Assembly (NCBI GenBank): GCA_002502605.1 | Contig: DAPR01000033.1 | Coordinates: 1-11,649 of the forward strand | Length of the DNA: 11,649 bases | Reading direction: 5' to 3' | DNA from: Euryarchaeota archaeon UBA258 | Lineage (GTDB): Archaea; Thermoplasmatota; Poseidoniia; Poseidoniales; Poseidoniaceae | Shown: piece by piece, positions 1 through 6,839 of the stretch | How the letters are laid out: each line of letters begins with the position of its first letter | Numbering within the stretch: position 1 is the first letter of the stretch | Position numbers and translations under genes: made by a program | The notes under the pieces: model-generated | Told to the model about the DNA's origin: nothing | What the model saw: only the letters and a program-made list of their open reading frames with translations | The model's database searches: none

Positions 1-2430
1 TTGTCGATGACATGGATGACTCCGTTGCTCGTGTTCACATCCGCTAGAGTGACCGTAGCACCATTCACCATGACGCTGTCGCCGACGGTGAAGGCCAGAG
101 GTTGACCATTCACTGCGGTCGCTGTCATGCACTCTGTTACAGCCGAGGATGGTACTGCGCTAGCAACAACGTGGTAAAGCAAAATGTCTGTCAGTGCAGT
201 CTTGCCTTCTGGCGTGTCGAGCGCAGCCAAATCAATGCCTGCATCTGCGAAGGCCTGATCGGTTGGTGCGAAGAGGGTGAACGGTCCGTCGCCTTGGAGC
301 GTGGCCAACAGTTCTGCTTGAATCACCGCAGCAACAAGCGAGTCGTGGATGCCTGTGCATTGAGCGGTTCGTGGTATGTCGTCTGGTGTAGAAGTCGGGG
401 TGAGCACCTTGTCAATCACGTGAATGAGCCCGTTGCTGGTCGCCACATCGGTAGCTGTTACTGTTGCTCCGTTAACCATCACGCTATCACCAACGGTGAA
501 GGAAAGCGGGTTTCCGTTCACAGTTTCTGCTGACATGCAGTCGGTAACGGCAGAAGCCGGTACTTCACCAGCAACAACGTGGTACAGTAAAATGTCTGCA
601 AGAGCGACTTTTCCTTCTGGTGTGTCAAGGTCTGCAAGAACGATTCCGGCATCGAGGAACGCTTGATCGGTTGGTGCAAAGACTGTGAATGGACCATCGC
701 CTTGAAGGGTTTCGAGCAACTCTGCTTGAATCACACTGGATACGAGGGAGTTGTGAACTCCGGTGCACTGTGCCGTGCGTGGGATGTCATTGGGTGTCTC
801 GCTAGGCGTGAGCACCTTGTCGATGACATGAATGACACCGTTGCTGGTGTTGACATCAGCAAGAGTGACCGTGGCATCGTTCACCATCACGCCGTCACCA
901 ACAGTGAAGGCGACTGGGTTGCCGTTGACGGTGGTTGCTGTCAGGCACTCAGTTACCGCAGAAGAAGGAACTTCTCCGGCAATCACGTGGTAAAGCAGAA
1001 TGTCGGTAAGAGCGGCTTTGCCTTCTGGGGTATTGAGGGCGGCCAAGTCAATGCCTGCATCAGCGAACGCCTGATCGGTTGGTGCAAAGAGCGTGAATGG
1101 GCCAGAGCCCTGCAATGTTTCAAGCAGTTCAGCTTGGACCACAGCAGAGACAAGCGAGTCGTGAATGCCCGTGCACTGTGCGGTGCGTGGGATGTCATTG
1201 GGTGTCACGCTAGGCGTGAGCACCTTGTCAATGATGTGAATCACACCGTTGCTGGTAGCGACATCGGCTGTCGTCACCGTGGCGTCATTGACCATCACAG
1301 AGGCCCCAACAGTGAAGGAAAGTGGGTTTCCATTGACGGCTTGTGCTGTCATGCATTCAGTGACCGCTGAGGATGGAACCTCACCGGCAACGACGTGGTA
1401 GAGAAGGATGTCGCTGAGGGCTGCTTTACCTTCTGGAGTGTCAAGGGCTGCAAGATCAATGCCTGCATCAGTGAACGCCTGATCGGTTGGAGCGAAGAGC
1501 GTGAACGGCCCGACACCCTGAAGCGTTTCGAGCAATTCTGCTTGGACAACACCAGCCACGAGTGAGTCGTGAACGCCAGTGCACTGTGCGGTACGGGGTA
1601 TGTCTCTTGGCGTGTCAGACGGGCTGAGAACCGTGTCGATCACGTGAATCAATCCGTTGCTCGTGATGACATCAGCAGCGACGACCGTCGCATCGTTGAC
1701 CATCACTCCGTTGGCATCGACGGTGAAGGACAATGGCTGCCCGTTTGCTGCATTTGCCGACATGCAATCTGTGACAGTCGAGGAGGCGACTTCTGCCGAA
1801 ACAACGTGGTAGAGCAAGATGTCGGAAAGGGTCGCCTTTCCTTCAGGAGTATCGAGGGCGCCTAAGTCGATGCCTGCATCAGAGAAGGCTTGATCGGTTG
1901 GGGCGAACACGGTGAAGGGGCCGGTTCCTTGGAGAGTGGCAAGAAGGTCTGCCTGAATCACTGCAGCAACGAGGGTGTCGTGGATGCCGGTGGTTTGAGC
2001 CGTTGCTGGAACGTCAAGCGAAGGCGGTGACAGAACCCTGTCGATGACGTGGATGATTCCGTTGGAGGCTTGAACGTCAGCCAGAGTAACGTTTGCGTTA
2101 CCAACAGTGACCATTCCATTGTTCACGCCAAATTTGAGGTTGTCGCCGTTGGCCATGTTGGCCAACATACCGTCGGTAACGGCGCTGGCGGGAACTTCCC
2201 CTGAGAACACGTGGTAGAGGAGAATGTCTTGCAACACAACCTTCCCTTCTGGCGTGTCGAGGGCAACCAAATCGATGCCAGCATCACTGAATGCTTGATC
2301 GGTTGGTGCGAAGAGCGTGAAGGGTCCAGTTCCTTGGAGGGTGGCCAGCAAATCTGCTTGAACCACAGCGTCCACGAGCGTGTCGTGAATGCCTGTTCCT
2401 GCTGCGTTCGTTGGAATGTCTTGGGTCTCG
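1..2430 (-). repeat. Tandem array of about 408-bp units, each encoding one FAS1 domain
   Basis: The codon for the core Phe recurs at 2321, 1916, 1505, 1097, 689 and 281, so the spacings are 405, 411, 408, 408 and 408 bp. Units 3-6 are closest to each other in protein: all begin with IPRTAQCTG and carry a VT(E/D)C(M/L) motif. Units 1 and 2 diverge at these places. The DNA also shows repeated near-identical stretches, for example around the APTDQAF codons. This suggests stepwise tandem duplication within the gene, and it is a place where short-read assembly could collapse or expand copies. The array continues past the left edge. Confidence 0.85.
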
Positions 2431-2504
2431 TCAGCGCTGGCGTTGAGGGGCAGGGAGGCGGCAAGAAGAAGGGCGAGCATAATGTAGGCGACTGTTGTTC
2501 TCAT
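1..2504 (-). CDS. Secreted poly-fasciclin (FAS1) repeat protein, partial (C-terminus off the left edge)
   Basis: The reading frame is open from the ATG at 2504 to the window edge: 834 codons plus two bases, no stop. Residues 1 to about 24 are a signal peptide (MRTTVAYIML..., ending near NASADE). Six FAS1 domains follow. Their conserved GPFT(V/L)FAPTDQAF cores have the Phe at residues 62, 197, 334, 470, 606 and 742, a period of 135-137 residues, and each ends in the hallmark SNG(V/L/I)IHVID. FAS1 domains are extracellular adhesion or scaffold modules, so a surface or matrix role is inferred; no enzymatic motif is visible. All nine cysteines (247, 308, 384, 444, 520, 580, 656, 716, 792) fall at two fixed positions in the domain. 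The start is supported by a TATA box centred 27 nt upstream. The protein is paralogous to the FAS1-cupredoxin gene further right. Domain assignment is very sure; total length and C-terminal anchor are unknown. Confidence 0.95.
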   Translation of the reverse strand, partial: MRTTVAYIMLALLLAASLPLNASADETQDIPTNAAGTGIHDTLVDAVVQADLLATLQGTGPFTLFAPTDQAFSDAGIDLVALDTPEGKVVLQDILLYHVFSGEVPASAVTDGMLANMANGDNLKFGVNNGMVTVGNANVTLADVQASNGIIHVIDRVLSPPSLDVPATAQTTGIHDTLVAAVIQADLLATLQGTGPFTVFAPTDQAFSDAGIDLGALDTPEGKATLSDILLYHVVSAEVASSTVTDCMSANAANGQPLSFTVDANGVMVNDATVVAADVITSNGLIHVIDTVLSPSDTPRDIPRTAQCTGVHDSLVAGVVQAELLETLQGVGPFTLFAPTDQAFTDAGIDLAALDTPEGKAALSDILLYHVVAGEVPSSAVTECMTAQAVNGNPLSFTVGASVMVNDATVTTADVATSNGVIHIIDKVLTPSVTPNDIPRTAQCTGIHDSLVSAVVQAELLETLQGSGPFTLFAPTDQAFADAGIDLAALNTPEGKAALTDILLYHVIAGEVPSSAVTECLTATTVNGNPVAFTVGDGVMVNDATVTLADVNTSNGVIHVIDKVLTPSETPNDIPRTAQCTGVHNSLVSSVIQAELLETLQGDGPFTVFAPTDQAFLDAGIVLADLDTPEGKVALADILLYHVVAGEVPASAVTDCMSAETVNGNPLSFTVGDSVMVNGATVTATDVATSNGLIHVIDKVLTPTSTPDDIPRTAQCTGIHDSLVAAVIQAELLATLQGDGPFTLFAPTDQAFADAGIDLAALDTPEGKTALTDILLYHVVASAVPSSAVTECMTATAVNGQPLAFTVGDSVMVNGATVTLADVNTSNGVIHVID

Positions 2505-2528
2505 ATTCCTAAAATCAATAGGTATTGG

Positions 2529-2535
2529 TTATAAT
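2529..2535 (-). promoter_or_regulatory. TATA box of the poly-FAS1 gene
   Basis: On the minus strand this reads ATTATAA, with its TTATAA core centred 27.5 nt upstream of the A of the ATG at 2504. Archaeal transcription normally starts about 25 nt downstream of the TATA centre, so the transcript would begin at or within a few bases of the start codon (leaderless). No Shine-Dalgarno sequence is visible between the box and the ATG. The paralogous FAS1-cupredoxin gene has the same spacing. The core is palindromic, so it could in principle also serve the divergent membrane-protein gene. Confidence 0.6.
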
Positions 2536-2625
2536 GGGATGTTTTCAAGCGGAGAAGAAATGCATCCGTAAATTCATTCATGGTTGAGAACGCACCTATT
2601 TGAGGAGCACAAACAACCAATCGCT

Positions 2626-3501
2626 ATGCTTGTCACTACGCTGTACGACCGATTCTTAGGTCACAGAGCGGACGAAACGCTGCGCCGTTTGTCCGTCCAA
2701 GCGGCCATCGTTGGGTTTCTGGTGCACTTGTTGTTGTGCCTTTTCTATCAACTGGATTGGATAAGTTTCAGTGAGCAAACCAGCGGGCTGTTCGATTCCT
2801 ATCTTGACGCACTTTACACCCCCTTCTCGATATTTTTAGCATACGAAGTCTACGAACTGATCCGTACAATTCCAGATTCATTCACAAATTCCATCGGAAA
2901 GCAATTCGAAATCATCACGTTGCTGGTGGTGAGGGATATCCTGAAGCGCTTGTCGGACATTGACGCCTCTGTCACCTCGACTGTTGACGGTAGCATCACG
3001 ATTTTAGCGGCCGAATGCCTTGCCTTCCTGATTCTCTTTGGAACCGCGTTGTTGTTCTCCAGAGCCCACCGTGAAACCACTTCAATCTCGAGTGACAGGG
3101 AAGAATTAGAGAAGTTTATTTCTCAGAAAAAGCAACTCGCAGTCTTGCTGTTGGGCGTCTACATCTTAACTGCAATTTACTCTCTTTCAACATGGTCGTA
3201 TGGCGTGTTTGAGGGCGATGGAAGTACCAACCGAACGATTTTCTTCCTCGATTTCTTTACCGTGCTGATCATGGCCGATATTCTGATTTTGCTGGTGTCC
3301 TATCAGTACATCACGGAATTTGCTCACCTTGCAAGAAACACCGGATTTATTCTATCCACAGTGATTCTACGTGTAGCAATAGCAAGTCCTGGAATGTCGG
3401 GGGCCATTCTGTTTATTCTTGCCGGCTGTCTTGGTTCTGCAGTCCTGCTCTCAGGCCACGTCTTCCACAAAGAACAAGCGAAGAGCACAGAATCTGAATG
3501 A
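2626..3501 (+). CDS. Polytopic membrane protein of unassigned function
   Basis: This is a 291-residue protein with about six or seven hydrophobic segments, near residues 24-43, 60-79, 123-143, 170-189, 205-227, 240-253 and 256-280. After the second segment comes a striking charged stretch, YEVYELI...PDS...GKQFEIITLLVVRDILKRL (about 73-108). I associate this pattern with a conserved hypothetical membrane family also seen in bacteria, but I cannot name the family or its function. I see no transporter, kinase or peptidase motif. The first ATG (2626) was chosen; a GAGGAG lies at 2602-2607, rather far upstream. A TTG at 2584 would add 14 residues (RTHLFEEHKQPIA region), and the frame is closed by a TAA at 2569, so the start is uncertain. 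The gene is divergent from the FAS1 gene and convergent with the PhoX-like gene, so it is probably monocistronic. Confidence 0.8.
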   Translation: MLVTTLYDRFLGHRADETLRRLSVQAAIVGFLVHLLLCLFYQLDWISFSEQTSGLFDSYLDALYTPFSIFLAYEVYELIRTIPDSFTNSIGKQFEIITLLVVRDILKRLSDIDASVTSTVDGSITILAAECLAFLILFGTALLFSRAHRETTSISSDREELEKFISQKKQLAVLLLGVYILTAIYSLSTWSYGVFEGDGSTNRTIFFLDFFTVLIMADILILLVSYQYITEFAHLARNTGFILSTVILRVAIASPGMSGAILFILAGCLGSAVLLSGHVFHKEQAKSTESE

Positions 3502-3599
3502 TTGAATCCTTCTTTACAGACTCTAATGCACTTCCTGAGCATCGGATGGAGAGACCGAAGCAGCGAACAACAACACGTAAGGCGATGGTCTTCTGTACC

Positions 3600-5768
3600 T
3601 CACTCGAAATGATTGTCCCGTAGGCTACGTCGAGATGTGACGAGGAGGGCTCCCAGCGCAGCTGTGATGCTGAGCAGCGATCCAAAGCCGGGGATGCCCA
3701 CATCCGCGACCTCCTTCGTTTCCTCTTGCGGTTCTGTTGGCCCATCAGCGTACTCACCATTGGTGCATGCTCCATTTCCAACAACGAAGTCGGAGTGGGC
3801 GTATGACACCAATGATGCATTCTTTGCATCTGCATTCAGATCGTCACTTTCGTAGAGAGATGCATTGATGGAATAACATCCTGCTTGCAATGAAAAGGTC
3901 TGGTCGTACTGCTCACCGTTGGTCTCGATGCCGTTCCACAGCCAGAAGCCCTTCAAATCTTCATCGCCAACTTCCTTGACGGTCATGAAGGCAGTGTAGG
4001 TCAGACCAATCTGGAGGTCGTTGACTTCAGTTTGGTACCCATAGGTCCAGGTCGAGTCATTGCCGGTCGGTGCGTTGACCAACTTGACATGGTTCAGTGT
4101 GAGGTTTTCATCCACGTTGCTCGCTTCAATTTTCTCACCCCAAAGCCAAACCATGTTGCTTTCATGGTGGTATGTGTCTTCTCCAACGAGGATGCGACCA
4201 TCATCAAGAACCAGGAGGTTATCTGGCCCAGCGAGGTTGTTTACATCGCACTTGTATTGGGCTGTCGACATGTATGGGCCCCCTGAGAGAACGGGGTCAA
4301 TTCGATTGATGTTCCATCCTTCAGCCACCGTCATTCGGTAGACAATTCCACAGGAATTCTGTGTCACATCGATATCGTCCTGTCCATCGGTCATGGCGGA
4401 TTCAATCCTTGACATGGCAAGGTAGAGGTGCTCGGGGGCGTTTGGATTAAAGGCAACACCTTCCATCTTATTCCATTCATCACTGGCCCCTAAGGCAGCT
4501 GCAGCCTTACGAGATTCTAGGAACGCCACTCGGTCATCCAACGCAAACCCGATCGCTCCGTCACCATTCAAATCTTGATTCAAACGACCTTCAGCCCAAT
4601 CATTAATTTCTTCATCTGAAATGTACGAATTCTGACCCGTGATGAAATCGTCAGGTGTGATTCCATCATAGTCATCGATCCAAGTTTGAATTTCAGCGTT
4701 TGACGAGGCGGCCATTTCCATCCACTCAACATCGAACCCCGTCGTGGCGGAGTCTCTCGAATTATCTTGGGTGACTTTTGCACCGTAAAGCGTTCCCGCA
4801 CTGAGGTCCCCAACATCATCAGCAACGAACTTGAACAAGACCGTGTCGTATCCGTCATCAGTCAAGTAAACTGTTTTTTCATCCGGCATGACTTCTGCAT
4901 TTTCATGAGAAAAGCGGCCCATAGCGAGATGTTTAGTAAGATCGGGTTCGGATGTTGTTGCGTTTTCAAGTTCCACGATGTAGCCATAATCGTAGGGATT
5001 AGGATAGAACCCGAGGTAATTCTCCAATCGAAGTTGATCTGAATGGTACCTAAACCCTTCATCGTTCCAATATTGAGTGTTATCAAAATAGAGTTCTTCT
5101 GAGAAAAGTGGCGAGCCCCACGGGCTCATGCTACCGAAGCAAAGCACCCAACCGCCATTGATGCTGCTGAGGTCCACCATACTGCTGCTCACCACAATCC
5201 ATTCGGAGGAAGAGGCATTCCATTCAAGTTCGACTTGGCTGAGGCCAGCTGGGCGATCTTCCCAAGCTGTGTAGAGGTAACCGCGAGTACCATCGTCGTT
5301 CAGAGGGACGAATGCGTTGTAGTCTGGTTTCTTGCTGACGAGCAGTTGCTCTCCATCATCGGCGGCATAAATTCCACCAGCAACACCTCCTTGTGAGAGT
5401 GCATCGCCGCTTTGTAGAATCACCTGATAGTCTCCATAAGACGTTCGAATCCCATGCCAGATGTCGTTTTCGCTGCTCGATGAGTCAAGTTCTGGAACGG
5501 TTGCGGGGAGGGTGTTCCAATCGATTCCATTAATGACGCCAATGGTTGCCTTGTACCTGTCTTCATCAGGATGCATTGCATTGACGAAGAAGTTGCCATT
5601 TGCATCGATGTGCATGCCTGTCACCTCCGCCTCAGGGGGCAACATCATGATACGGGTCATCAGTTCTGGAGTGGTTTCTCCGTTCGCTTGCGCCGTGACC
5701 AATGGAGAGCCGCTAAGCGCCAGCAGCAAGCCAATTGAGAGAAGAGCCAATGCGGGCTTGGTTCGCAT
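3600..5768 (-). CDS. Secreted PhoX-like (DUF839) protein with EF-hand-like loop and PGF-type C-terminal anchor
   Basis: This is a 722-residue protein. Residues 1 to about 26 are a signal peptide (MRTKPALALLSIG...VTA). The body has the order of landmarks of the DUF839/PhoX beta-propeller family: CFGSMSPWGSPLFSEE (210-225, compare the Cys...PWGT...EE site), YDYGYIVEL (260-268), MGRFSHENA (283-291), VYLTDDG (300-306), GTLYGAKV (325-332), MEGVAFNP (435-442) and GPDNLLVLDDGRILVGED (514-531). PhoX enzymes are exported calcium- and iron-dependent phosphomonoesterases; a phosphatase or related phosphoester role here is inferred. A DLNGDG loop (399-404) sits between propeller landmarks. A C-terminal beta-rich region precedes an acidic linker, then IPGFG (692-696), a hydrophobic segment and RR (713-714). 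ATG 5768 is preferred over an in-frame TTG at 5783 because it starts exactly at the signal peptide. Family assignment is fairly sure; substrate is unknown. Confidence 0.88.
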   Translation of the reverse strand: MRTKPALALLSIGLLLALSGSPLVTAQANGETTPELMTRIMMLPPEAEVTGMHIDANGNFFVNAMHPDEDRYKATIGVINGIDWNTLPATVPELDSSSSENDIWHGIRTSYGDYQVILQSGDALSQGGVAGGIYAADDGEQLLVSKKPDYNAFVPLNDDGTRGYLYTAWEDRPAGLSQVELEWNASSSEWIVVSSSMVDLSSINGGWVLCFGSMSPWGSPLFSEELYFDNTQYWNDEGFRYHSDQLRLENYLGFYPNPYDYGYIVELENATTSEPDLTKHLAMGRFSHENAEVMPDEKTVYLTDDGYDTVLFKFVADDVGDLSAGTLYGAKVTQDNSRDSATTGFDVEWMEMAASSNAEIQTWIDDYDGITPDDFITGQNSYISDEEINDWAEGRLNQDLNGDGAIGFALDDRVAFLESRKAAAALGASDEWNKMEGVAFNPNAPEHLYLAMSRIESAMTDGQDDIDVTQNSCGIVYRMTVAEGWNINRIDPVLSGGPYMSTAQYKCDVNNLAGPDNLLVLDDGRILVGEDTYHHESNMVWLWGEKIEASNVDENLTLNHVKLVNAPTGNDSTWTYGYQTEVNDLQIGLTYTAFMTVKEVGDEDLKGFWLWNGIETNGEQYDQTFSLQAGCYSINASLYESDDLNADAKNASLVSYAHSDFVVGNGACTNGEYADGPTEPQEETKEVADVGIPGFGSLLSITAALGALLVTSRRSLRDNHFE
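3603..3692 (-). other. PGF-type C-terminal sorting/anchor signal of the PhoX-like protein
   Basis: The codons from Pro693 onward encode PGFG, about 17 hydrophobic residues (SLLSITAALGALLVT) and SRRS, followed by a short polar tail. This tripartite form matches PGF-CTERM-like signals recognised by archaeosortases, after an acidic, Pro-rich linker (TEPQEETKEVADVG). Cell-surface attachment is inferred from the form alone. The tail after the RR pair (about eight residues) is slightly longer than usual. Confidence 0.65.
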
Positions 5769-5897
5769 GGTTTCATCAGTCAAGAATCAATCAAAAACAT
5801 TCCTCAAGATTCTAACGGGTTGTTTGCTTGCCAATGAGCCACAGCCTCCTTGGGCGCTCACTCAACCTTTTCATTTGGCATCACAGCCCACACAGAC

Positions 5898-6839
5898 CTA
5901 ACCGAGCGTGCGCTCGCCTTCAACATCAACTGCAATGGTTTCATACGTGGCTTGAATCTCAATCGTGCAAGGTCCATCGCAGATCTGAACGCCGTTTTCC
6001 ATCAGGGTGATGCTGGTGTTGCTCGCCCAAACGGTGGTGTTACCATCTTGTGCAACGATCAAGCATGGGGAGGGGACGACAAGTTCAGGGTCTTCTAGCG
6101 CAGGAAATTGCGTACCGTTCAATGCAGCGATCATAAGCGTTGGATGTCGGCTTTCATCGTCTTGATTATAGTAGGACAAAAATTGCATTTTGAACATCAT
6201 GCCATCCACTTCGATGACGTACACACCGTCGTTTGGTTGAACTCGGTGTTCTGCTAAGTCGTAGGTGTACCATTCCAAACGATCTTCTGTTTGGTTGGAC
6301 AAACTTGTGCTGTTGTGCTCGAACAACTCTTGGAACGACGCGTCCTCAACAAAGGCCCATCGCACATTGTCTGCCAGGAACGCGTCAGTTTTGGAGAAGC
6401 GGATGGTCGAATTTTGTTCATCGGAGTGCCTCTGACCTGGGAGGTCGAGGTGCGTGAATGATTCTTCATCCGTCGCATCAATTTCAGTCGTGAACGTCGC
6501 ACCGTCTGCACCCAAAGAGGCTTTGACCAGCGCCGAGTCGTCAACTTGAGTGGATTGACTTCCAAACGAACAGGTGTACGTTTGCTCTGATGTGGCTATG
6601 GACAACTGCAATGAGGACCATGCCAAGTCTTCTGCCCCTGAATCGAACGACAGAACAACCAGCGAATCGTCATTTGCACCAGTGGCGTTTTCGCCCGTGT
6701 TGCTCACGAGGATCGTGTTGTCTGTACCGAGATCCGTCTCATAAGAGACGACCAGAAAGGTCCAGCCTGCCGCTACTGCGAGCACAAGGCACGTTGTAAC
6801 GGCAAGCAGACGCTTCACGTTCATTGGTATCCCGCTCAT
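5898..6839 (-). CDS. Membrane-anchored extracellular protein with HmuY-like segment
   Basis: This is a 313-residue protein. A single N-terminal hydrophobic segment (about 9-32, LLAVTTCLVLAVAAGWTFLV) acts as signal or anchor; Cys17 is not in a convincing lipobox. The rest is polar, acidic and beta-rich with many N-x-S/T sites. At 189-240 the pattern EWYTYDLAEHRV...VYVIEVDG...FKMQFLSYYN resembles the HmuY family, whose bacterial members bind haem outside the cell. That match is from memory of the family pattern and is moderate. Four further Cys (90, 259, 287, 291) could form disulfides. The ATG at 6839 overlaps the upstream FAS1-cupredoxin stop (ATGA), which fixes the start and implies translational coupling; Met6 (6824) is the alternative. 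The gene ends 129 bp before the PhoX-like start. A function in haem or metal capture alongside the cupredoxin is inference only. Confidence 0.85.
   Translation of the reverse strand: MSGIPMNVKRLLAVTTCLVLAVAAGWTFLVVSYETDLGTDNTILVSNTGENATGANDDSLVVLSFDSGAEDLAWSSLQLSIATSEQTYTCSFGSQSTQVDDSALVKASLGADGATFTTEIDATDEESFTHLDLPGQRHSDEQNSTIRFSKTDAFLADNVRWAFVEDASFQELFEHNSTSLSNQTEDRLEWYTYDLAEHRVQPNDGVYVIEVDGMMFKMQFLSYYNQDDESRHPTLMIAALNGTQFPALEDPELVVPSPCLIVAQDGNTTVWASNTSITLMENGVQICDGPCTIEIQATYETIAVDVEGERTLG

Noticed and set aside
663..1370. A 235-codon open frame on the plus strand, antisense to the FAS1 array (with similar ones at 2211-2534 and 1569-1865)
   Set aside because: It mirrors the FAS1 repeat period, its residues are biased towards Cys, His, Arg and Val, and it has no recognisable motif. 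It is a by-product of the codon use on the coding strand.
2580..2603. A seven-codon frame (MVENAPI) just before the membrane-protein gene, possibly an upstream regulatory frame
   Set aside because: Too short to support; its only argument is that it ends at the GAGGAG preceding the ATG at 2626, and chance is equally likely.
3502..3599. Possible terminator hairpin between the convergent membrane-protein and PhoX-like genes
   Set aside because: I could find no convincing stem followed by a T run in this 98-bp stretch on either strand.
5769..5783. TTG at 5783 as the start of the PhoX-like gene
   Set aside because: The ATG at 5768 begins directly at the signal peptide; the added residues TDET have no signal-peptide character.
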